In this document: piece by piece, positions 1 through 6,159 of the stretch
Layout: each line of letters starts with the position of its first letter
How positions within the stretch are numbered: position 1 is the stretch's first letter
From: a bacterium UBP17_UBA6191
GTDB taxonomy: Bacteria; Muiribacteriota; UBA6191
Assembly (NCBI GenBank): GCA_002422125.1
Contig: DITF01000241.1
Coordinates: 1-8,315, forward strand
Reading direction: 5' to 3'
DNA: 8,315 nt
Translations under genes and position numbers: made by a program
Notes under the pieces: model-generated
What the model was told of the DNA's origin: nothing
What the model saw: only the letters and a program-made list of their open reading frames with translations
Databases searched by the model: none

Positions 1-1321
1 TGGCATTCGGCCACATCCAAAGCTGTCTAGGCTGAAAGGCACGGCCACACATACCGTAGTTTCCAGCCCCGTAGGAACCGCCAATTACCACTGTAAACTT
101 GGGTACAGTCGCGTTGGAAACTGCCATGACCATCTTGGCACCATGTTTGGCAATTCCCTCATGCTCATACTTGCGGCCTACCATAAACCCCGTAATATTT
201 TGTAAAAACACCAAAGGAATTCTTCTTTGGTTACAAAGTTCTACAAAGTGTGTCCCCTTTAAAGCCGACTCAGAAAACAGCACCCCGTTATTGGCCAGAA
301 TACCTACAGGATAACCGCAGATTCTGGCAAATCCACAGACCAGAGTCTGCCCATATTCAGCCTTAAACTCATGAATTTGGCTTTGATCCACAATTCTGGT
401 AATAACTTCCCGTACCTCAAACCCATGTCGCGAATTGGCCGGAATGATACCTAAAAGCTCCTCCTCATTGTACATTGGAGGCTTGGATGGCATTCTTTCC
501 AGGTTTTCTTGAAACAAACGACCACGACACCCCACAATCGAGCGGGTAATTTCTAGGGCATGTTCATCATTTAAGGCAATGTGATCCGTTACCCCGCTAA
601 TGCTGGTATGGACCCTTGCTCCGCCTAGCTCCTCATCAGTCACAACCTCGCCGGTGGCAGCTTTAACTAAAGGGGGGCCAGCTAAAAAAATTGTTCCCTG
701 CTCCTTCACAATCACGGTTTCATCACTCATGGCAGGGACATAAGCCCCCCCAGCCGTACAGGAACCCATGACCACTGCAATTTGAGGAATGCCCATAGCT
801 GACATCTGGGCCTGATTATAAAAAATACGACCGAAATGATCGCGATCGGGAAACACCTCAGACTGCAAAGGCAGATATGCCCCACCAGAATCCACTAGAT
901 AAATACAGGGCAAATGATTTTCTCTAGCAATTTCTTGAGCCCTTAAATGCTTCTTTACTGTGATGGGGAAATAGGTGCCACCCTTGACCGTAGCATCATT
1001 GGCTACAATCATACAATGTCTGCCAGCTACCAGACCAATGCCTGTCACAATTCCGGCACAGGCTGGAGATTGTCCATACATATCATAACCAGCCAACTGG
1101 GAAAATTCCAAAAATTCTGAATCAGAGTCCAAAAGAAGCTCGATTCTATCCCTGACAAATAGCTTCCCTCGTGAGCGGTGCCTTTGCACCGAAGGGTCAC
1201 TGTCACGATTACAAACAAGGTTCAGATGATCTTTTAACTTTTGGATGAACTGAAGCATTACATGCCTGTTTTTAAGAAAATCCTCACTGTTAGGCTGGAT
1301 CTTTGATACGAGCTTTTCCAC
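1..1321 (-). CDS. mccB: 3-methylcrotonyl-CoA carboxylase beta subunit (carboxyltransferase), 3' end cut by window edge
   Basis: I translated this frame by hand; 440 residues lie in the window and about 95 C-terminal ones are missing, given the usual length near 535. The family (AccD5/PCC-beta/MCC-beta carboxyltransferases) moves the carboxyl group from carboxybiotin on the alpha subunit to 3-methylcrotonyl-CoA in leucine/isovalerate degradation, in the cytoplasm. Long stretches match MCC-beta from memory: SGGAYLPLQSEVFPDRDHFG (146-164 region), the oxyanion-hole stretch VVMGSCTAGGAYVPAM (183-198), GTIFLAGPPLVKAATGE (209-225), NNGVLFSESALKGTHFV (344-360) and GGSYGAGNYGMCGRA (414-428). These favour MCC over propionyl-CoA or geranyl-CoA carboxylase. 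Start: GTG at 1321, five bases after GGGGGA, with an in-frame TAG at 1333-1331 just upstream; the N-terminus (SKIQPNSEDFLKNR) fits the family. It begins 9 bases after the methyltransferase-fusion gene, so co-transcription is likely. No frameshift is seen. Confidence 0.95.
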   Translation of the reverse strand, partial: MEKLVSKIQPNSEDFLKNRHVMLQFIQKLKDHLNLVCNRDSDPSVQRHRSRGKLFVRDRIELLLDSDSEFLEFSQLAGYDMYGQSPACAGIVTGIGLVAGRHCMIVANDATVKGGTYFPITVKKHLRAQEIARENHLPCIYLVDSGGAYLPLQSEVFPDRDHFGRIFYNQAQMSAMGIPQIAVVMGSCTAGGAYVPAMSDETVIVKEQGTIFLAGPPLVKAATGEVVTDEELGGARVHTSISGVTDHIALNDEHALEITRSIVGCRGRLFQENLERMPSKPPMYNEEELLGIIPANSRHGFEVREVITRIVDQSQIHEFKAEYGQTLVCGFARICGYPVGILANNGVLFSESALKGTHFVELCNQRRIPLVFLQNITGFMVGRKYEHEGIAKHGAKMVMAVSNATVPKFTVVIGGSYGAGNYGMCGRAFQPRQLWMWPNA

Positions 1322-1330
1322 TGCTTCCCC

Positions 1331-2659
1331 CTACACACTTCCAGATCTAGGTTTCTGACAACAGAAATAAACTGGCTGCAACGGCAAATTTTTATATTTT
1401 GAGGTAAATACATCTACTGATTCAAAATGCTCGGACATGAGGCTTCTTAAATCCTCTTCACAATAAAACTCATTCCGATGTTGCCAGCAACCCAGCATTC
1501 CATCTTTTTGAAACAGGTTTGTATCCCCAAACAAAAACCCATCTTCTGAAATGATGGTCTTAATCTGACTTAGAATATAGTGTTGTTCCGTAAGCGTAAA
1601 ATGCTCAATGGCTGCTGTCCATGATATGGAGCCAAAAGGAGCAAGTTTTCTTAATTTATCCCAGGATTCATCACTCAAAGCATTGCCTTTGATCAGTTGA
1701 ATCCCTGTCCGCTCCAACTGTCTTTCCGCAAAAATTCGCTCGGCGTGTTCCCCATCCTCCATACAATAAAGTCTGTCTGTAGCCAGCGAGTACACAAATT
1801 CAGGCAGAGTCATGGAACCAGAACATAAATCCAAATGAGGTAATGTTTTATGAATGCGGCGCTTAAATACCAGTCCCCTCTCCATAAACTGGACTACTCC
1901 AGGGTCGTGAATAAACTGCTGAACCTGTGGCCTATGCTCAAAATAGGGAGGAACCAGAGGCTGAATCCAATCTGCATCATGTTTTACTGCGTCGCGAAAC
2001 GAGGCTGTCCAATCTCCAGAATGAGAATGAACAAACTCACAGAGTTTATTATATCGAAGCTCTGAATCCAGGGTCAGTCGCAATAAATCTCCCTGCTTGT
2101 ACACTTCTCTAATTTGAATTCTCTTACAATTAAAATGGGCATAATGGTAATGGGCAAATGCCAGTTTCAAGTTCTGTTTCCAACCAGGAGCAACACCCGC
2201 TAATTTCTGCAAGGCTTTTTTGCTAAAAGCTTCAAAATTTAATCCCGTATCATGATGAATCGAAAACACAAAATCCAATTCACCGCTACAGACTTGAGGA
2301 ACCCAGGACAAAATCCCAGTATCCATTGGTAAAAAATCCTCTGGAACATGTTTGATAATACAAGTGTTTGAGCCCAAATCCTGACTTGCATCAAGAAACA
2401 TGGACAGCTCAGGCTCGGCTTCAGGGTACACAAAAACGCTTCCAGTCCAAGGCGAAAGCACCTGCAAAACTTCTCCTTGCAGTTCCTGGGGGCTGCGAAG
2501 ACAGATACGAATTAAGCCGGAAAGCTGACTAAGCTGTCTTAGCTTGTGAACCAGAACAGATTCTTCAGTACCGGGGAATAGCCGAAGACTTAAGGACTTT
2601 GAGCCGGTCCAGTTCCGAGGCCAGTCTACAACCAGCATATGTACCAGGGTTTCTTTCAC
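1331..2659 (-). CDS. Two-domain protein: degenerate SpsF-like nucleotidyltransferase fused to class I SAM methyltransferase
   Basis: The protein has 442 residues. I chose GTG at 2659 because AAAGGAG (2671-2665) lies five bases upstream; a GTG at 2704 in the same frame would overlap the previous gene by 43 bases with no such site. C-terminal part (about 270-435): a Rossmann methyltransferase with motif I LDLCSGS (276-282, usually LDxGxGxG), an acidic stretch EDGEHAERI (301-309), IKGNALSD (323-330), and an IEHFTLTEQHYILSQIKTII helix followed by EDGFLFGD (351-379), which is the motif IV/V arrangement of SAM-dependent methyltransferases. N-terminal part (about 1-215): residues 71-151 and 191-210 resemble SpsF-type cytidylyltransferases, notably GLNFEAFSKKALQKL (139-153) and LLRLTLDSE (192-200), but the N-terminal nucleotide-binding R-x-x-S-x-R-LPGK signature is absent, so activity there is doubtful. 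The substrate is unknown; a surface sugar or glycolipid is a guess from the adjacent sulfotransferase. The methyltransferase call is fairly secure, the N-terminal one tentative. Confidence 0.72.
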   Translation of the reverse strand: MKETLVHMLVVDWPRNWTGSKSLSLRLFPGTEESVLVHKLRQLSQLSGLIRICLRSPQELQGEVLQVLSPWTGSVFVYPEAEPELSMFLDASQDLGSNTCIIKHVPEDFLPMDTGILSWVPQVCSGELDFVFSIHHDTGLNFEAFSKKALQKLAGVAPGWKQNLKLAFAHYHYAHFNCKRIQIREVYKQGDLLRLTLDSELRYNKLCEFVHSHSGDWTASFRDAVKHDADWIQPLVPPYFEHRPQVQQFIHDPGVVQFMERGLVFKRRIHKTLPHLDLCSGSMTLPEFVYSLATDRLYCMEDGEHAERIFAERQLERTGIQLIKGNALSDESWDKLRKLAPFGSISWTAAIEHFTLTEQHYILSQIKTIISEDGFLFGDTNLFQKDGMLGCWQHRNEFYCEEDLRSLMSEHFESVDVFTSKYKNLPLQPVYFCCQKPRSGSV

Positions 2660-2661
2660 TC

Positions 2662-3561
2662 TCACTCCTTTGTTCCCATCACCAATCGATTGTCTTTTTC
2701 CCACTGTCTTGGCAACCCGTTCAGAATCTGATTAAGATCCTCCAATTCCTGCCTCAACTTTTCTCTTAATGGGCTTAATAAAAACTGTTCGGTAAAATCC
2801 TGACTCCGCAACCATGTACTCAAGATTCGCTGGTCCACTCTACGAATGACCTTACATAGCCACTTTTCCCAGTCTTTCATACTACGGTTCTTTAGACGAT
2901 CAAACTCAGGCTGGTAATCATACATGAATCGATTCTGCAATTTCAGCCAGGAAATTCTTTTCAGGTTGTATATTCCTCCTGATCCAGGGTTGGAAGGAAG
3001 ATTTTCTGAAAATGGTTCAATACTTAGATGCTTTTCAACCTTCTTAAGTTCCTGATCTCTGCCAAGTCCAGCTTCAAGTGCAATCACAAGCACTCTTCCC
3101 GTAAACTGCTGTTGCCATTGCCTGATAAACTTAGCTGGAAAACTCCCCTCCAATATCACCTCTTTAGCCCGAGGATACTGATCTGAACTCATTAACAAAG
3201 GAATCCCTATTTTTGGGTCCAAACATGGGAAAAAACCCATCCTCAGAATATGAAAATATCCCGACATGAGGCGTTTTAATGGGTGTCGCACAATCACAAG
3301 TACAAAATCATCTTGCGAATTCTTACTGAGCTCATTTAAGGCCTTAGCACTAGTTAGGGCCTGTTCGCAATAAATAGCCAGATATTTGCGTTGGGAAGGT
3401 CCCTTAACCCAAAGGTTTTTAGATTCCTGATCTTCAGAGTCAGAAAGAGGAAAGGACTGTTGAAAACCAGGCAGAAATTCGATCTGCGAGTGGGTCCCTA
3501 AAATCGCTCTAAGATGTGAACTTCCGGACAGTCCATTTCCGGGAATTATCAGCCTTGGAAT
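2662..3561 (-). CDS. P-loop sulfotransferase family protein, probable ATT start
   Basis: The product is 299 residues if it starts at the ATT at 3561. Members of this family transfer a sulfuryl group from PAPS to a sugar, lipid or other acceptor. Both PAPS-binding elements are visible: the 5'-phosphosulfate loop LIIPGNGLSGSSHLRAIL (4-21, comparable with G-x-x-R-S-G-T-T-L-L) and the 3'-phosphate motif VLVIVRHPLKRLMSGY (87-102), with R92 and S100 at the expected places. The rest is Trp- and Arg-rich, with no membrane segment. The frame is open back to a TAG at 3591-3589 and contains no ATG, GTG or TTG before codon 89, which lies after the P-loop, so a conventional start would remove the active site. 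GGGAGGA (3572-3566) sits correctly for the ATT. The next gene begins 2 bases after the stop, so the two are probably translationally coupled. The arginine usual in the P-loop is a leucine (L11). The acceptor cannot be predicted. Confidence 0.75.
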   Translation of the reverse strand: MPRLIIPGNGLSGSSHLRAILGTHSQIEFLPGFQQSFPLSDSEDQESKNLWVKGPSQRKYLAIYCEQALTSAKALNELSKNSQDDFVLVIVRHPLKRLMSGYFHILRMGFFPCLDPKIGIPLLMSSDQYPRAKEVILEGSFPAKFIRQWQQQFTGRVLVIALEAGLGRDQELKKVEKHLSIEPFSENLPSNPGSGGIYNLKRISWLKLQNRFMYDYQPEFDRLKNRSMKDWEKWLCKVIRRVDQRILSTWLRSQDFTEQFLLSPLREKLRQELEDLNQILNGLPRQWEKDNRLVMGTKE

Positions 3562-3573
3562 CTTGTCCTCCCT
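3559..3573 (-). promoter_or_regulatory. Ribosome binding site with non-canonical ATT start codon
   Basis: On the minus strand AGGGAGGACAAGATT places GGAGG five bases before ATT. This is the only well-placed start for the sulfotransferase that keeps the P-loop. ATT starts are known but rare (infC and pcnB of Escherichia coli) and often carry regulation. The CTG at 3552 is an alternative, but it is 14 or more bases from the main purine tract. Confidence 0.5.
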
Positions 3574-3624
3574 TGCAAAAGATACAATCTACCATAAACG
3601 CGGTAGTCTGGCTTAATTCTTTGC

Positions 3625-3653
3625 TTGACCGAAGGTTATCAGATTGTTATACT
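3625..3653 (+). promoter_or_regulatory. Sigma-70 promoter for rplY
   Basis: TTGACC (3625-3630) and TATACT (3648-3653) are separated by exactly 17 bases, each one or two bases from consensus. Transcription should begin near 3660, giving a leader of about 35 bases before the rplY ATG. The position, strand and spacing fit the only plus-strand gene in the window. Confidence 0.8.
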
Positions 3654-3694
3654 TGCCGTCTTTCTGCCATGAGCGATTTTTCAAAGGAGTTCTC

Positions 3695-4273
3695 ATGTAT
3701 AATCTGACCGCGAAAGAGCGCCAGGGGGAAATCACAAAATCCTCCACCCGTGGTCTTTATCGAGACGCACGCATTCCTGGGGTGGTTTATGACCACACTG
3801 GAGTAAGCTTGTCTGTTTCTTTAGACCGCAAAGATGCGGATTTGTTGATTAAAAAGCGTGGTACCAGTGGATTGATCCAACTAACTGTTGAGTCAGCCGA
3901 TGGTAACAAGGTCTGCAATGCAGTTTTTAAAAATCTGCAGTACGACCACCTACGCAACAATGTAATTCACATGGAGTTTCAAAGAACTGCAGAAACAGTT
4001 CCCGTGAAGATCCGAGTTCCTATCAAAGGTACTGGTACCCCACACGGTGTCTTGCGTCAAGGTGGAGTTCTCCAGCAAAACGCTCAGGAATCTGAAATTC
4101 TTTGTTTACCTGCCGACATTCCTGATTGCATTCAGGTAGATGTCAGCCATTTGAAACTGAATGAAGTTATTCGGGCCAGAGACATTGAGGGATTCAAATT
4201 CAGTCTTCCTCAGCAGTCTTTTTTTACCGTTGCTTCTTCCAGAGCTGCTCGTAAAATTGCAGCTAAGGCTTAA
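3695..4273 (+). CDS. rplY: 50S ribosomal protein bL25, long CTC/TL5 form
   Basis: This 192-residue protein binds 5S rRNA in the central protuberance of the large ribosomal subunit; the long form is also called Ctc in general stress contexts. Residues 1-95 are the L25 5S-binding domain, with RDARIPGVVY (23-32) and FKNLQYDHLRNNVIHMEF (78-95), matching the family's QYDP...HVDF signature. Residues 97-185 are the TL5/CTC beta domain, with GTPHGVLRQGGVL (114-126), the ILCLPADIPDCIQVDVSHL stretch (135-153) and an ARDI motif (161-164). The tail is short and basic. The start ATG follows AAAGGAG (3683-3689) by five bases; an in-frame ATG at 3644 lies inside the promoter's -10 region and is excluded. 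Length is normal for the long form. The gene is monocistronic here: the pth gene often found after ctc is absent, and a long inverted repeat and a terminator follow instead. Confidence 0.95.
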   Translation: MYNLTAKERQGEITKSSTRGLYRDARIPGVVYDHTGVSLSVSLDRKDADLLIKKRGTSGLIQLTVESADGNKVCNAVFKNLQYDHLRNNVIHMEFQRTAETVPVKIRVPIKGTGTPHGVLRQGGVLQQNAQESEILCLPADIPDCIQVDVSHLKLNEVIRARDIEGFKFSLPQQSFFTVASSRAARKIAAKA

Positions 4274-4279
4274 GTTTCA

Positions 4280-4456
4280 GAGCCTACTCACGATCTATTT
4301 TCGTTACGAGATTTAGTGAGAGATTCAGACACAAGGCGGAGGATTGAAATCCAGCGAAGGCGTGCTTTTTGCACGGTGAGCTTGGATTTTGATCGCACAA
4401 CACAGTGTCTGAAATTCGTAGCAAATCGCAGTAGATAAGAGATCGTGAGTAGGCTC
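4280..4456. repeat. 177-base imperfect inverted repeat (MITE/REP-like element or structured 3' UTR)
   Basis: The outer arms GAGCCTACTCACGATCT (4280-4296) and their exact reverse complement (4440-4456) pair over 17 bases. Inside, TCAGACAC pairs with GTGTCTGA, a GAAATCC/GGATTTT segment pairs imperfectly, and CGTGC-TTTTT-GCACG closes the apex. The whole forms one long, interrupted stem. It starts 7 bases after the rplY stop and ends about 33 bases before the terminator, so it would be transcribed as part of the rplY mRNA. The 67-codon minus-strand reading frame across it is a by-product of the symmetry. I see no transposase and no obvious target-site duplication. Intergenic long-stem repeats of this general shape occur as dispersed families in several proteobacteria; whether this one is repeated cannot be seen from one window. 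Confidence 0.8.
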
Positions 4457-4489
4457 CAGTGAATTGCAGTTTCAACAACGCAATCAAAG

Positions 4490-4527
4490 AACCCGTTGCA
4501 TTCTTAACCGAAGCGACGGGTTTTTTT
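4490..4527 (+). terminator. Rho-independent terminator of rplY
   Basis: AACCCGTTGC (4490-4499) pairs with GCGACGGGTT (4513-4522) over ten positions with one G-T wobble, around a 13-base loop, followed by a run of Ts to 4527. The T-run overlaps the stop codon of the convergent PilO-PilP-like gene by two bases. In the minus direction the stem is followed by only a weak T-tract (TTCTTTG), so it may serve both transcripts but is best for rplY. Confidence 0.88.
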
Positions 4528-5554
4528 AATTTAAGCCAGATTCATCGCTAATAACAGATTTAATATTGCGATCAGGGTTATCTTTAGCAGAGGTGCTGTC
4601 CCCATCAGTCACATTTAAAGTGATTTTATAGGTAATGTTTTTATTCAGATGCTTCACGATGACATACCGTCCACCAATAGCTAAAAGTCTTACCTTGGTG
4701 AAACTCTTGCCTGCCTCAATATCAAACTCATCGCCCTCTTTATACCAGTTTTGATCGCCTTCAAACCGAGCGACCCGGCCCTGATTTTCAATCATATAAA
4801 GCACGGAAGACAAAAAAAGCTTCTTTACCGGGCCTGTCGGCCCCTCATCCTGAGCCGAAGCCGCACCAAAGTTTGGATCCCAAGGGTTTCCATCAATTTT
4901 TTTGATTTCTAGTTCAGGAGCACTTTTGCGAAACTCCTCAAAGGATAGGGCATTATCCTGAGACGAAAGAATCACATGGATTTGCAGATTGGAGATAACC
5001 GAACCATCATCCTTCTGTCCCTCTTTAGGATTTACTTTGGGCTTCTCCAGTTTGAGGGTGGAAATGGACAAGGACCGTGAGGTGTTTTCAATTTTTTTCA
5101 CCATCTTCAAAACATCTGCGAAGGCCCCACGAACCTGATAGGTGTAAATAATTTCAGTAAATGCCCCTTTGGGCAATCGTCGGGGATTGTTGCCTAAGTC
5201 AATCACATTGTAGCGAGCATCTCGGCCAAACAAATACTGGTAAAGCTCTACTTCATAGCGGTCCGAAAGAATATATTTTTTGAACTCGTCTGCCTCAGCC
5301 CGCATTTTAACAATCTGCTCATCGTTGATTCTCTGTTTCTGACGGATAGCCTCAATCTCTGTTTTGATATTGCGATCTTTGGTTTCTTCATCAGACAAAT
5401 CCTTTTTTTCCTTGGTAATCTGCCTCTCAAGAACCCGAAAGCGATTGTCGGAAAATCTGGGCGCAATAAACTGGGAATAAAAGGTGTAACTAGGAATAAA
5501 AATTATGGTCATCAAAAGTAAGATTTTTTCTTTCAATCGTAAGGCTGCCAACAT
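4526..5554 (-). CDS. PilO-PilP-like fusion protein, inner-membrane alignment complex of pilus/secretion machine
   Basis: The protein has 342 residues: a short basic cytoplasmic tail, one membrane helix (about 8-28, LKEKILLLMTIIFIPSYTF), a periplasmic coiled coil (about 35-98), and a PilO-type ferredoxin-like domain (about 100-200) with TEIIYTYQVRGAFADVLKMV (133-152) followed by SLSISTLKLEK (161-171). A linker with NPWDPNFG (223-230), resembling the DPF motif of PilP, leads to a beta-rich domain (about 243-315: LFLSSVLYMIENQGRVARF, then YKEGDEF) of the PilP/GspC homology-region type. PilO and PilP are normally separate proteins; PilP, or GspC in type II secretion, contacts the secretin. Start ATG at 5554 follows GGGGGAAG by three bases, and the gap to the upstream gene is 9 bases. 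It is the last gene of the operon; no secretin gene follows. The PilO part is fairly secure. The C-terminal part could equally be GspC-like. Confidence 0.75.
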   Translation of the reverse strand: MLAALRLKEKILLLMTIIFIPSYTFYSQFIAPRFSDNRFRVLERQITKEKKDLSDEETKDRNIKTEIEAIRQKQRINDEQIVKMRAEADEFKKYILSDRYEVELYQYLFGRDARYNVIDLGNNPRRLPKGAFTEIIYTYQVRGAFADVLKMVKKIENTSRSLSISTLKLEKPKVNPKEGQKDDGSVISNLQIHVILSSQDNALSFEEFRKSAPELEIKKIDGNPWDPNFGAASAQDEGPTGPVKKLFLSSVLYMIENQGRVARFEGDQNWYKEGDEFDIEAGKSFTKVRLLAIGGRYVIVKHLNKNITYKITLNVTDGDSTSAKDNPDRNIKSVISDESGLN

Positions 5555-5563
5555 AACTTCCCC

Positions 5564-6157
5564 CTATTTGGCCTTGGCCACAATCTTAATCTTGCCAGCC
5601 AACACCTCTTCACCCTCTTTGACCTCAGACCTCTCCTGTTTTGTCTCTATCACCTGTACTGTCTCAATAATGTCAGTGCGTTTGTACAAAGTCCCAATAA
5701 AATCTGTCAGATACACTCCCGATGGAGTGATCATTTCTATAGTTACCTCATTTTTTGAAATATTCAAACTGCGCAAGGCGACACTTCGCACCTTATCAAT
5801 AGCCTCCCAGATAGCCATCATCAGAGCACTTTTTTTGGCATACTCCAAAGAAGTCCCAACCACAAAATCATATTCCTGTCTCTCGCGAGCAATTTTATCC
5901 TCCGAGTCTTTCATTTGGGAGCGACTGGTGGCTAAGTCCTTTTCAGATGCTGAATTAGAGCGTTTTAATTGAGTTGTCTGGCGTTTCATAGCCTCAAACT
6001 CTTTTTCCATAGCTTCCACCTTCTGATTTCCAGTGCGGGACCTGAAAATCAAAATCAGAACAAATACAAAGAACAAAATGTAAACACCAATGACAGCCAG
6101 ATCACGGCCATCCACACCTTTTTTTGTCTTTGCTGCTTTGCCAAGCTTTTTTGCCAT
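5564..6157 (-). CDS. PilN-like inner-membrane protein
   Basis: This 197-residue bitopic protein has a Lys-rich cytoplasmic N-terminus (1-18), one membrane helix (about 19-38, DLAVIGVYILFFVFVLILIF), a charged coiled coil (about 45-98) and a C-terminal alpha/beta domain (about 105-195) with VRSVALRSLNISKNEVTIEM (123-142), typical of the ferredoxin-like fold of PilN/GspL periplasmic domains. PilN dimerises with PilO and binds PilM in the cytoplasm. The INLLP motif that normally docks PilN into PilM is not present in the N-terminal tail. Gene order (after a PilM-like gene, before a PilO-like gene) supports the call more than sequence does. ATG at 6157 follows GGAGG by seven bases and is 2 bases after the upstream stop. 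A diverged pilN is the best reading; gspM-like is the alternative. Confidence 0.65.
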   Translation of the reverse strand: MAKKLGKAAKTKKGVDGRDLAVIGVYILFFVFVLILIFRSRTGNQKVEAMEKEFEAMKRQTTQLKRSNSASEKDLATSRSQMKDSEDKIARERQEYDFVVGTSLEYAKKSALMMAIWEAIDKVRSVALRSLNISKNEVTIEMITPSGVYLTDFIGTLYKRTDIIETVQVIETKQERSEVKEGEEVLAGKIKIVAKAK

Positions 6158-6159
6158 GA

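Noticed and set aside
99..314. 71-codon plus-strand reading frame
   Set aside because: It is antisense to the highly conserved mccB coding sequence.
3562..3595. ATG at 3595 opening a short frame beginning MVDCIFCK, reminiscent of HIT-family N-termini
   Set aside because: It has no ribosome binding site, runs in a different frame from the sulfotransferase and stops after 28 codons. The HIT resemblance is limited to a few residues, so chance or, less likely, a remnant of a frameshift.
3562..3694. Minus-strand promoter for the sulfotransferase operon
   Set aside because: I looked for -35/-10 pairs; TATGGT, TATAAC and TATCTT occur, but none has an acceptable -35 at 16-18 bases, so none is called.
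3669..3707. Twelve-codon upstream frame overlapping the rplY start
   Set aside because: No Shine-Dalgarno before its ATG and no recognisable leader-peptide features; it looks incidental to the rplY leader.
4284..4487. 67-codon minus-strand reading frame
   Set aside because: It lies almost wholly in the long inverted repeat, and its composition follows from the symmetry. No ribosome binding site or protein-like pattern.
5505..5972. 155-codon plus-strand reading frame
   Set aside because: It is antisense to the PilN-like and PilO-P-like genes, which have good starts, domain patterns and operon spacing; no ribosome binding site supports it.
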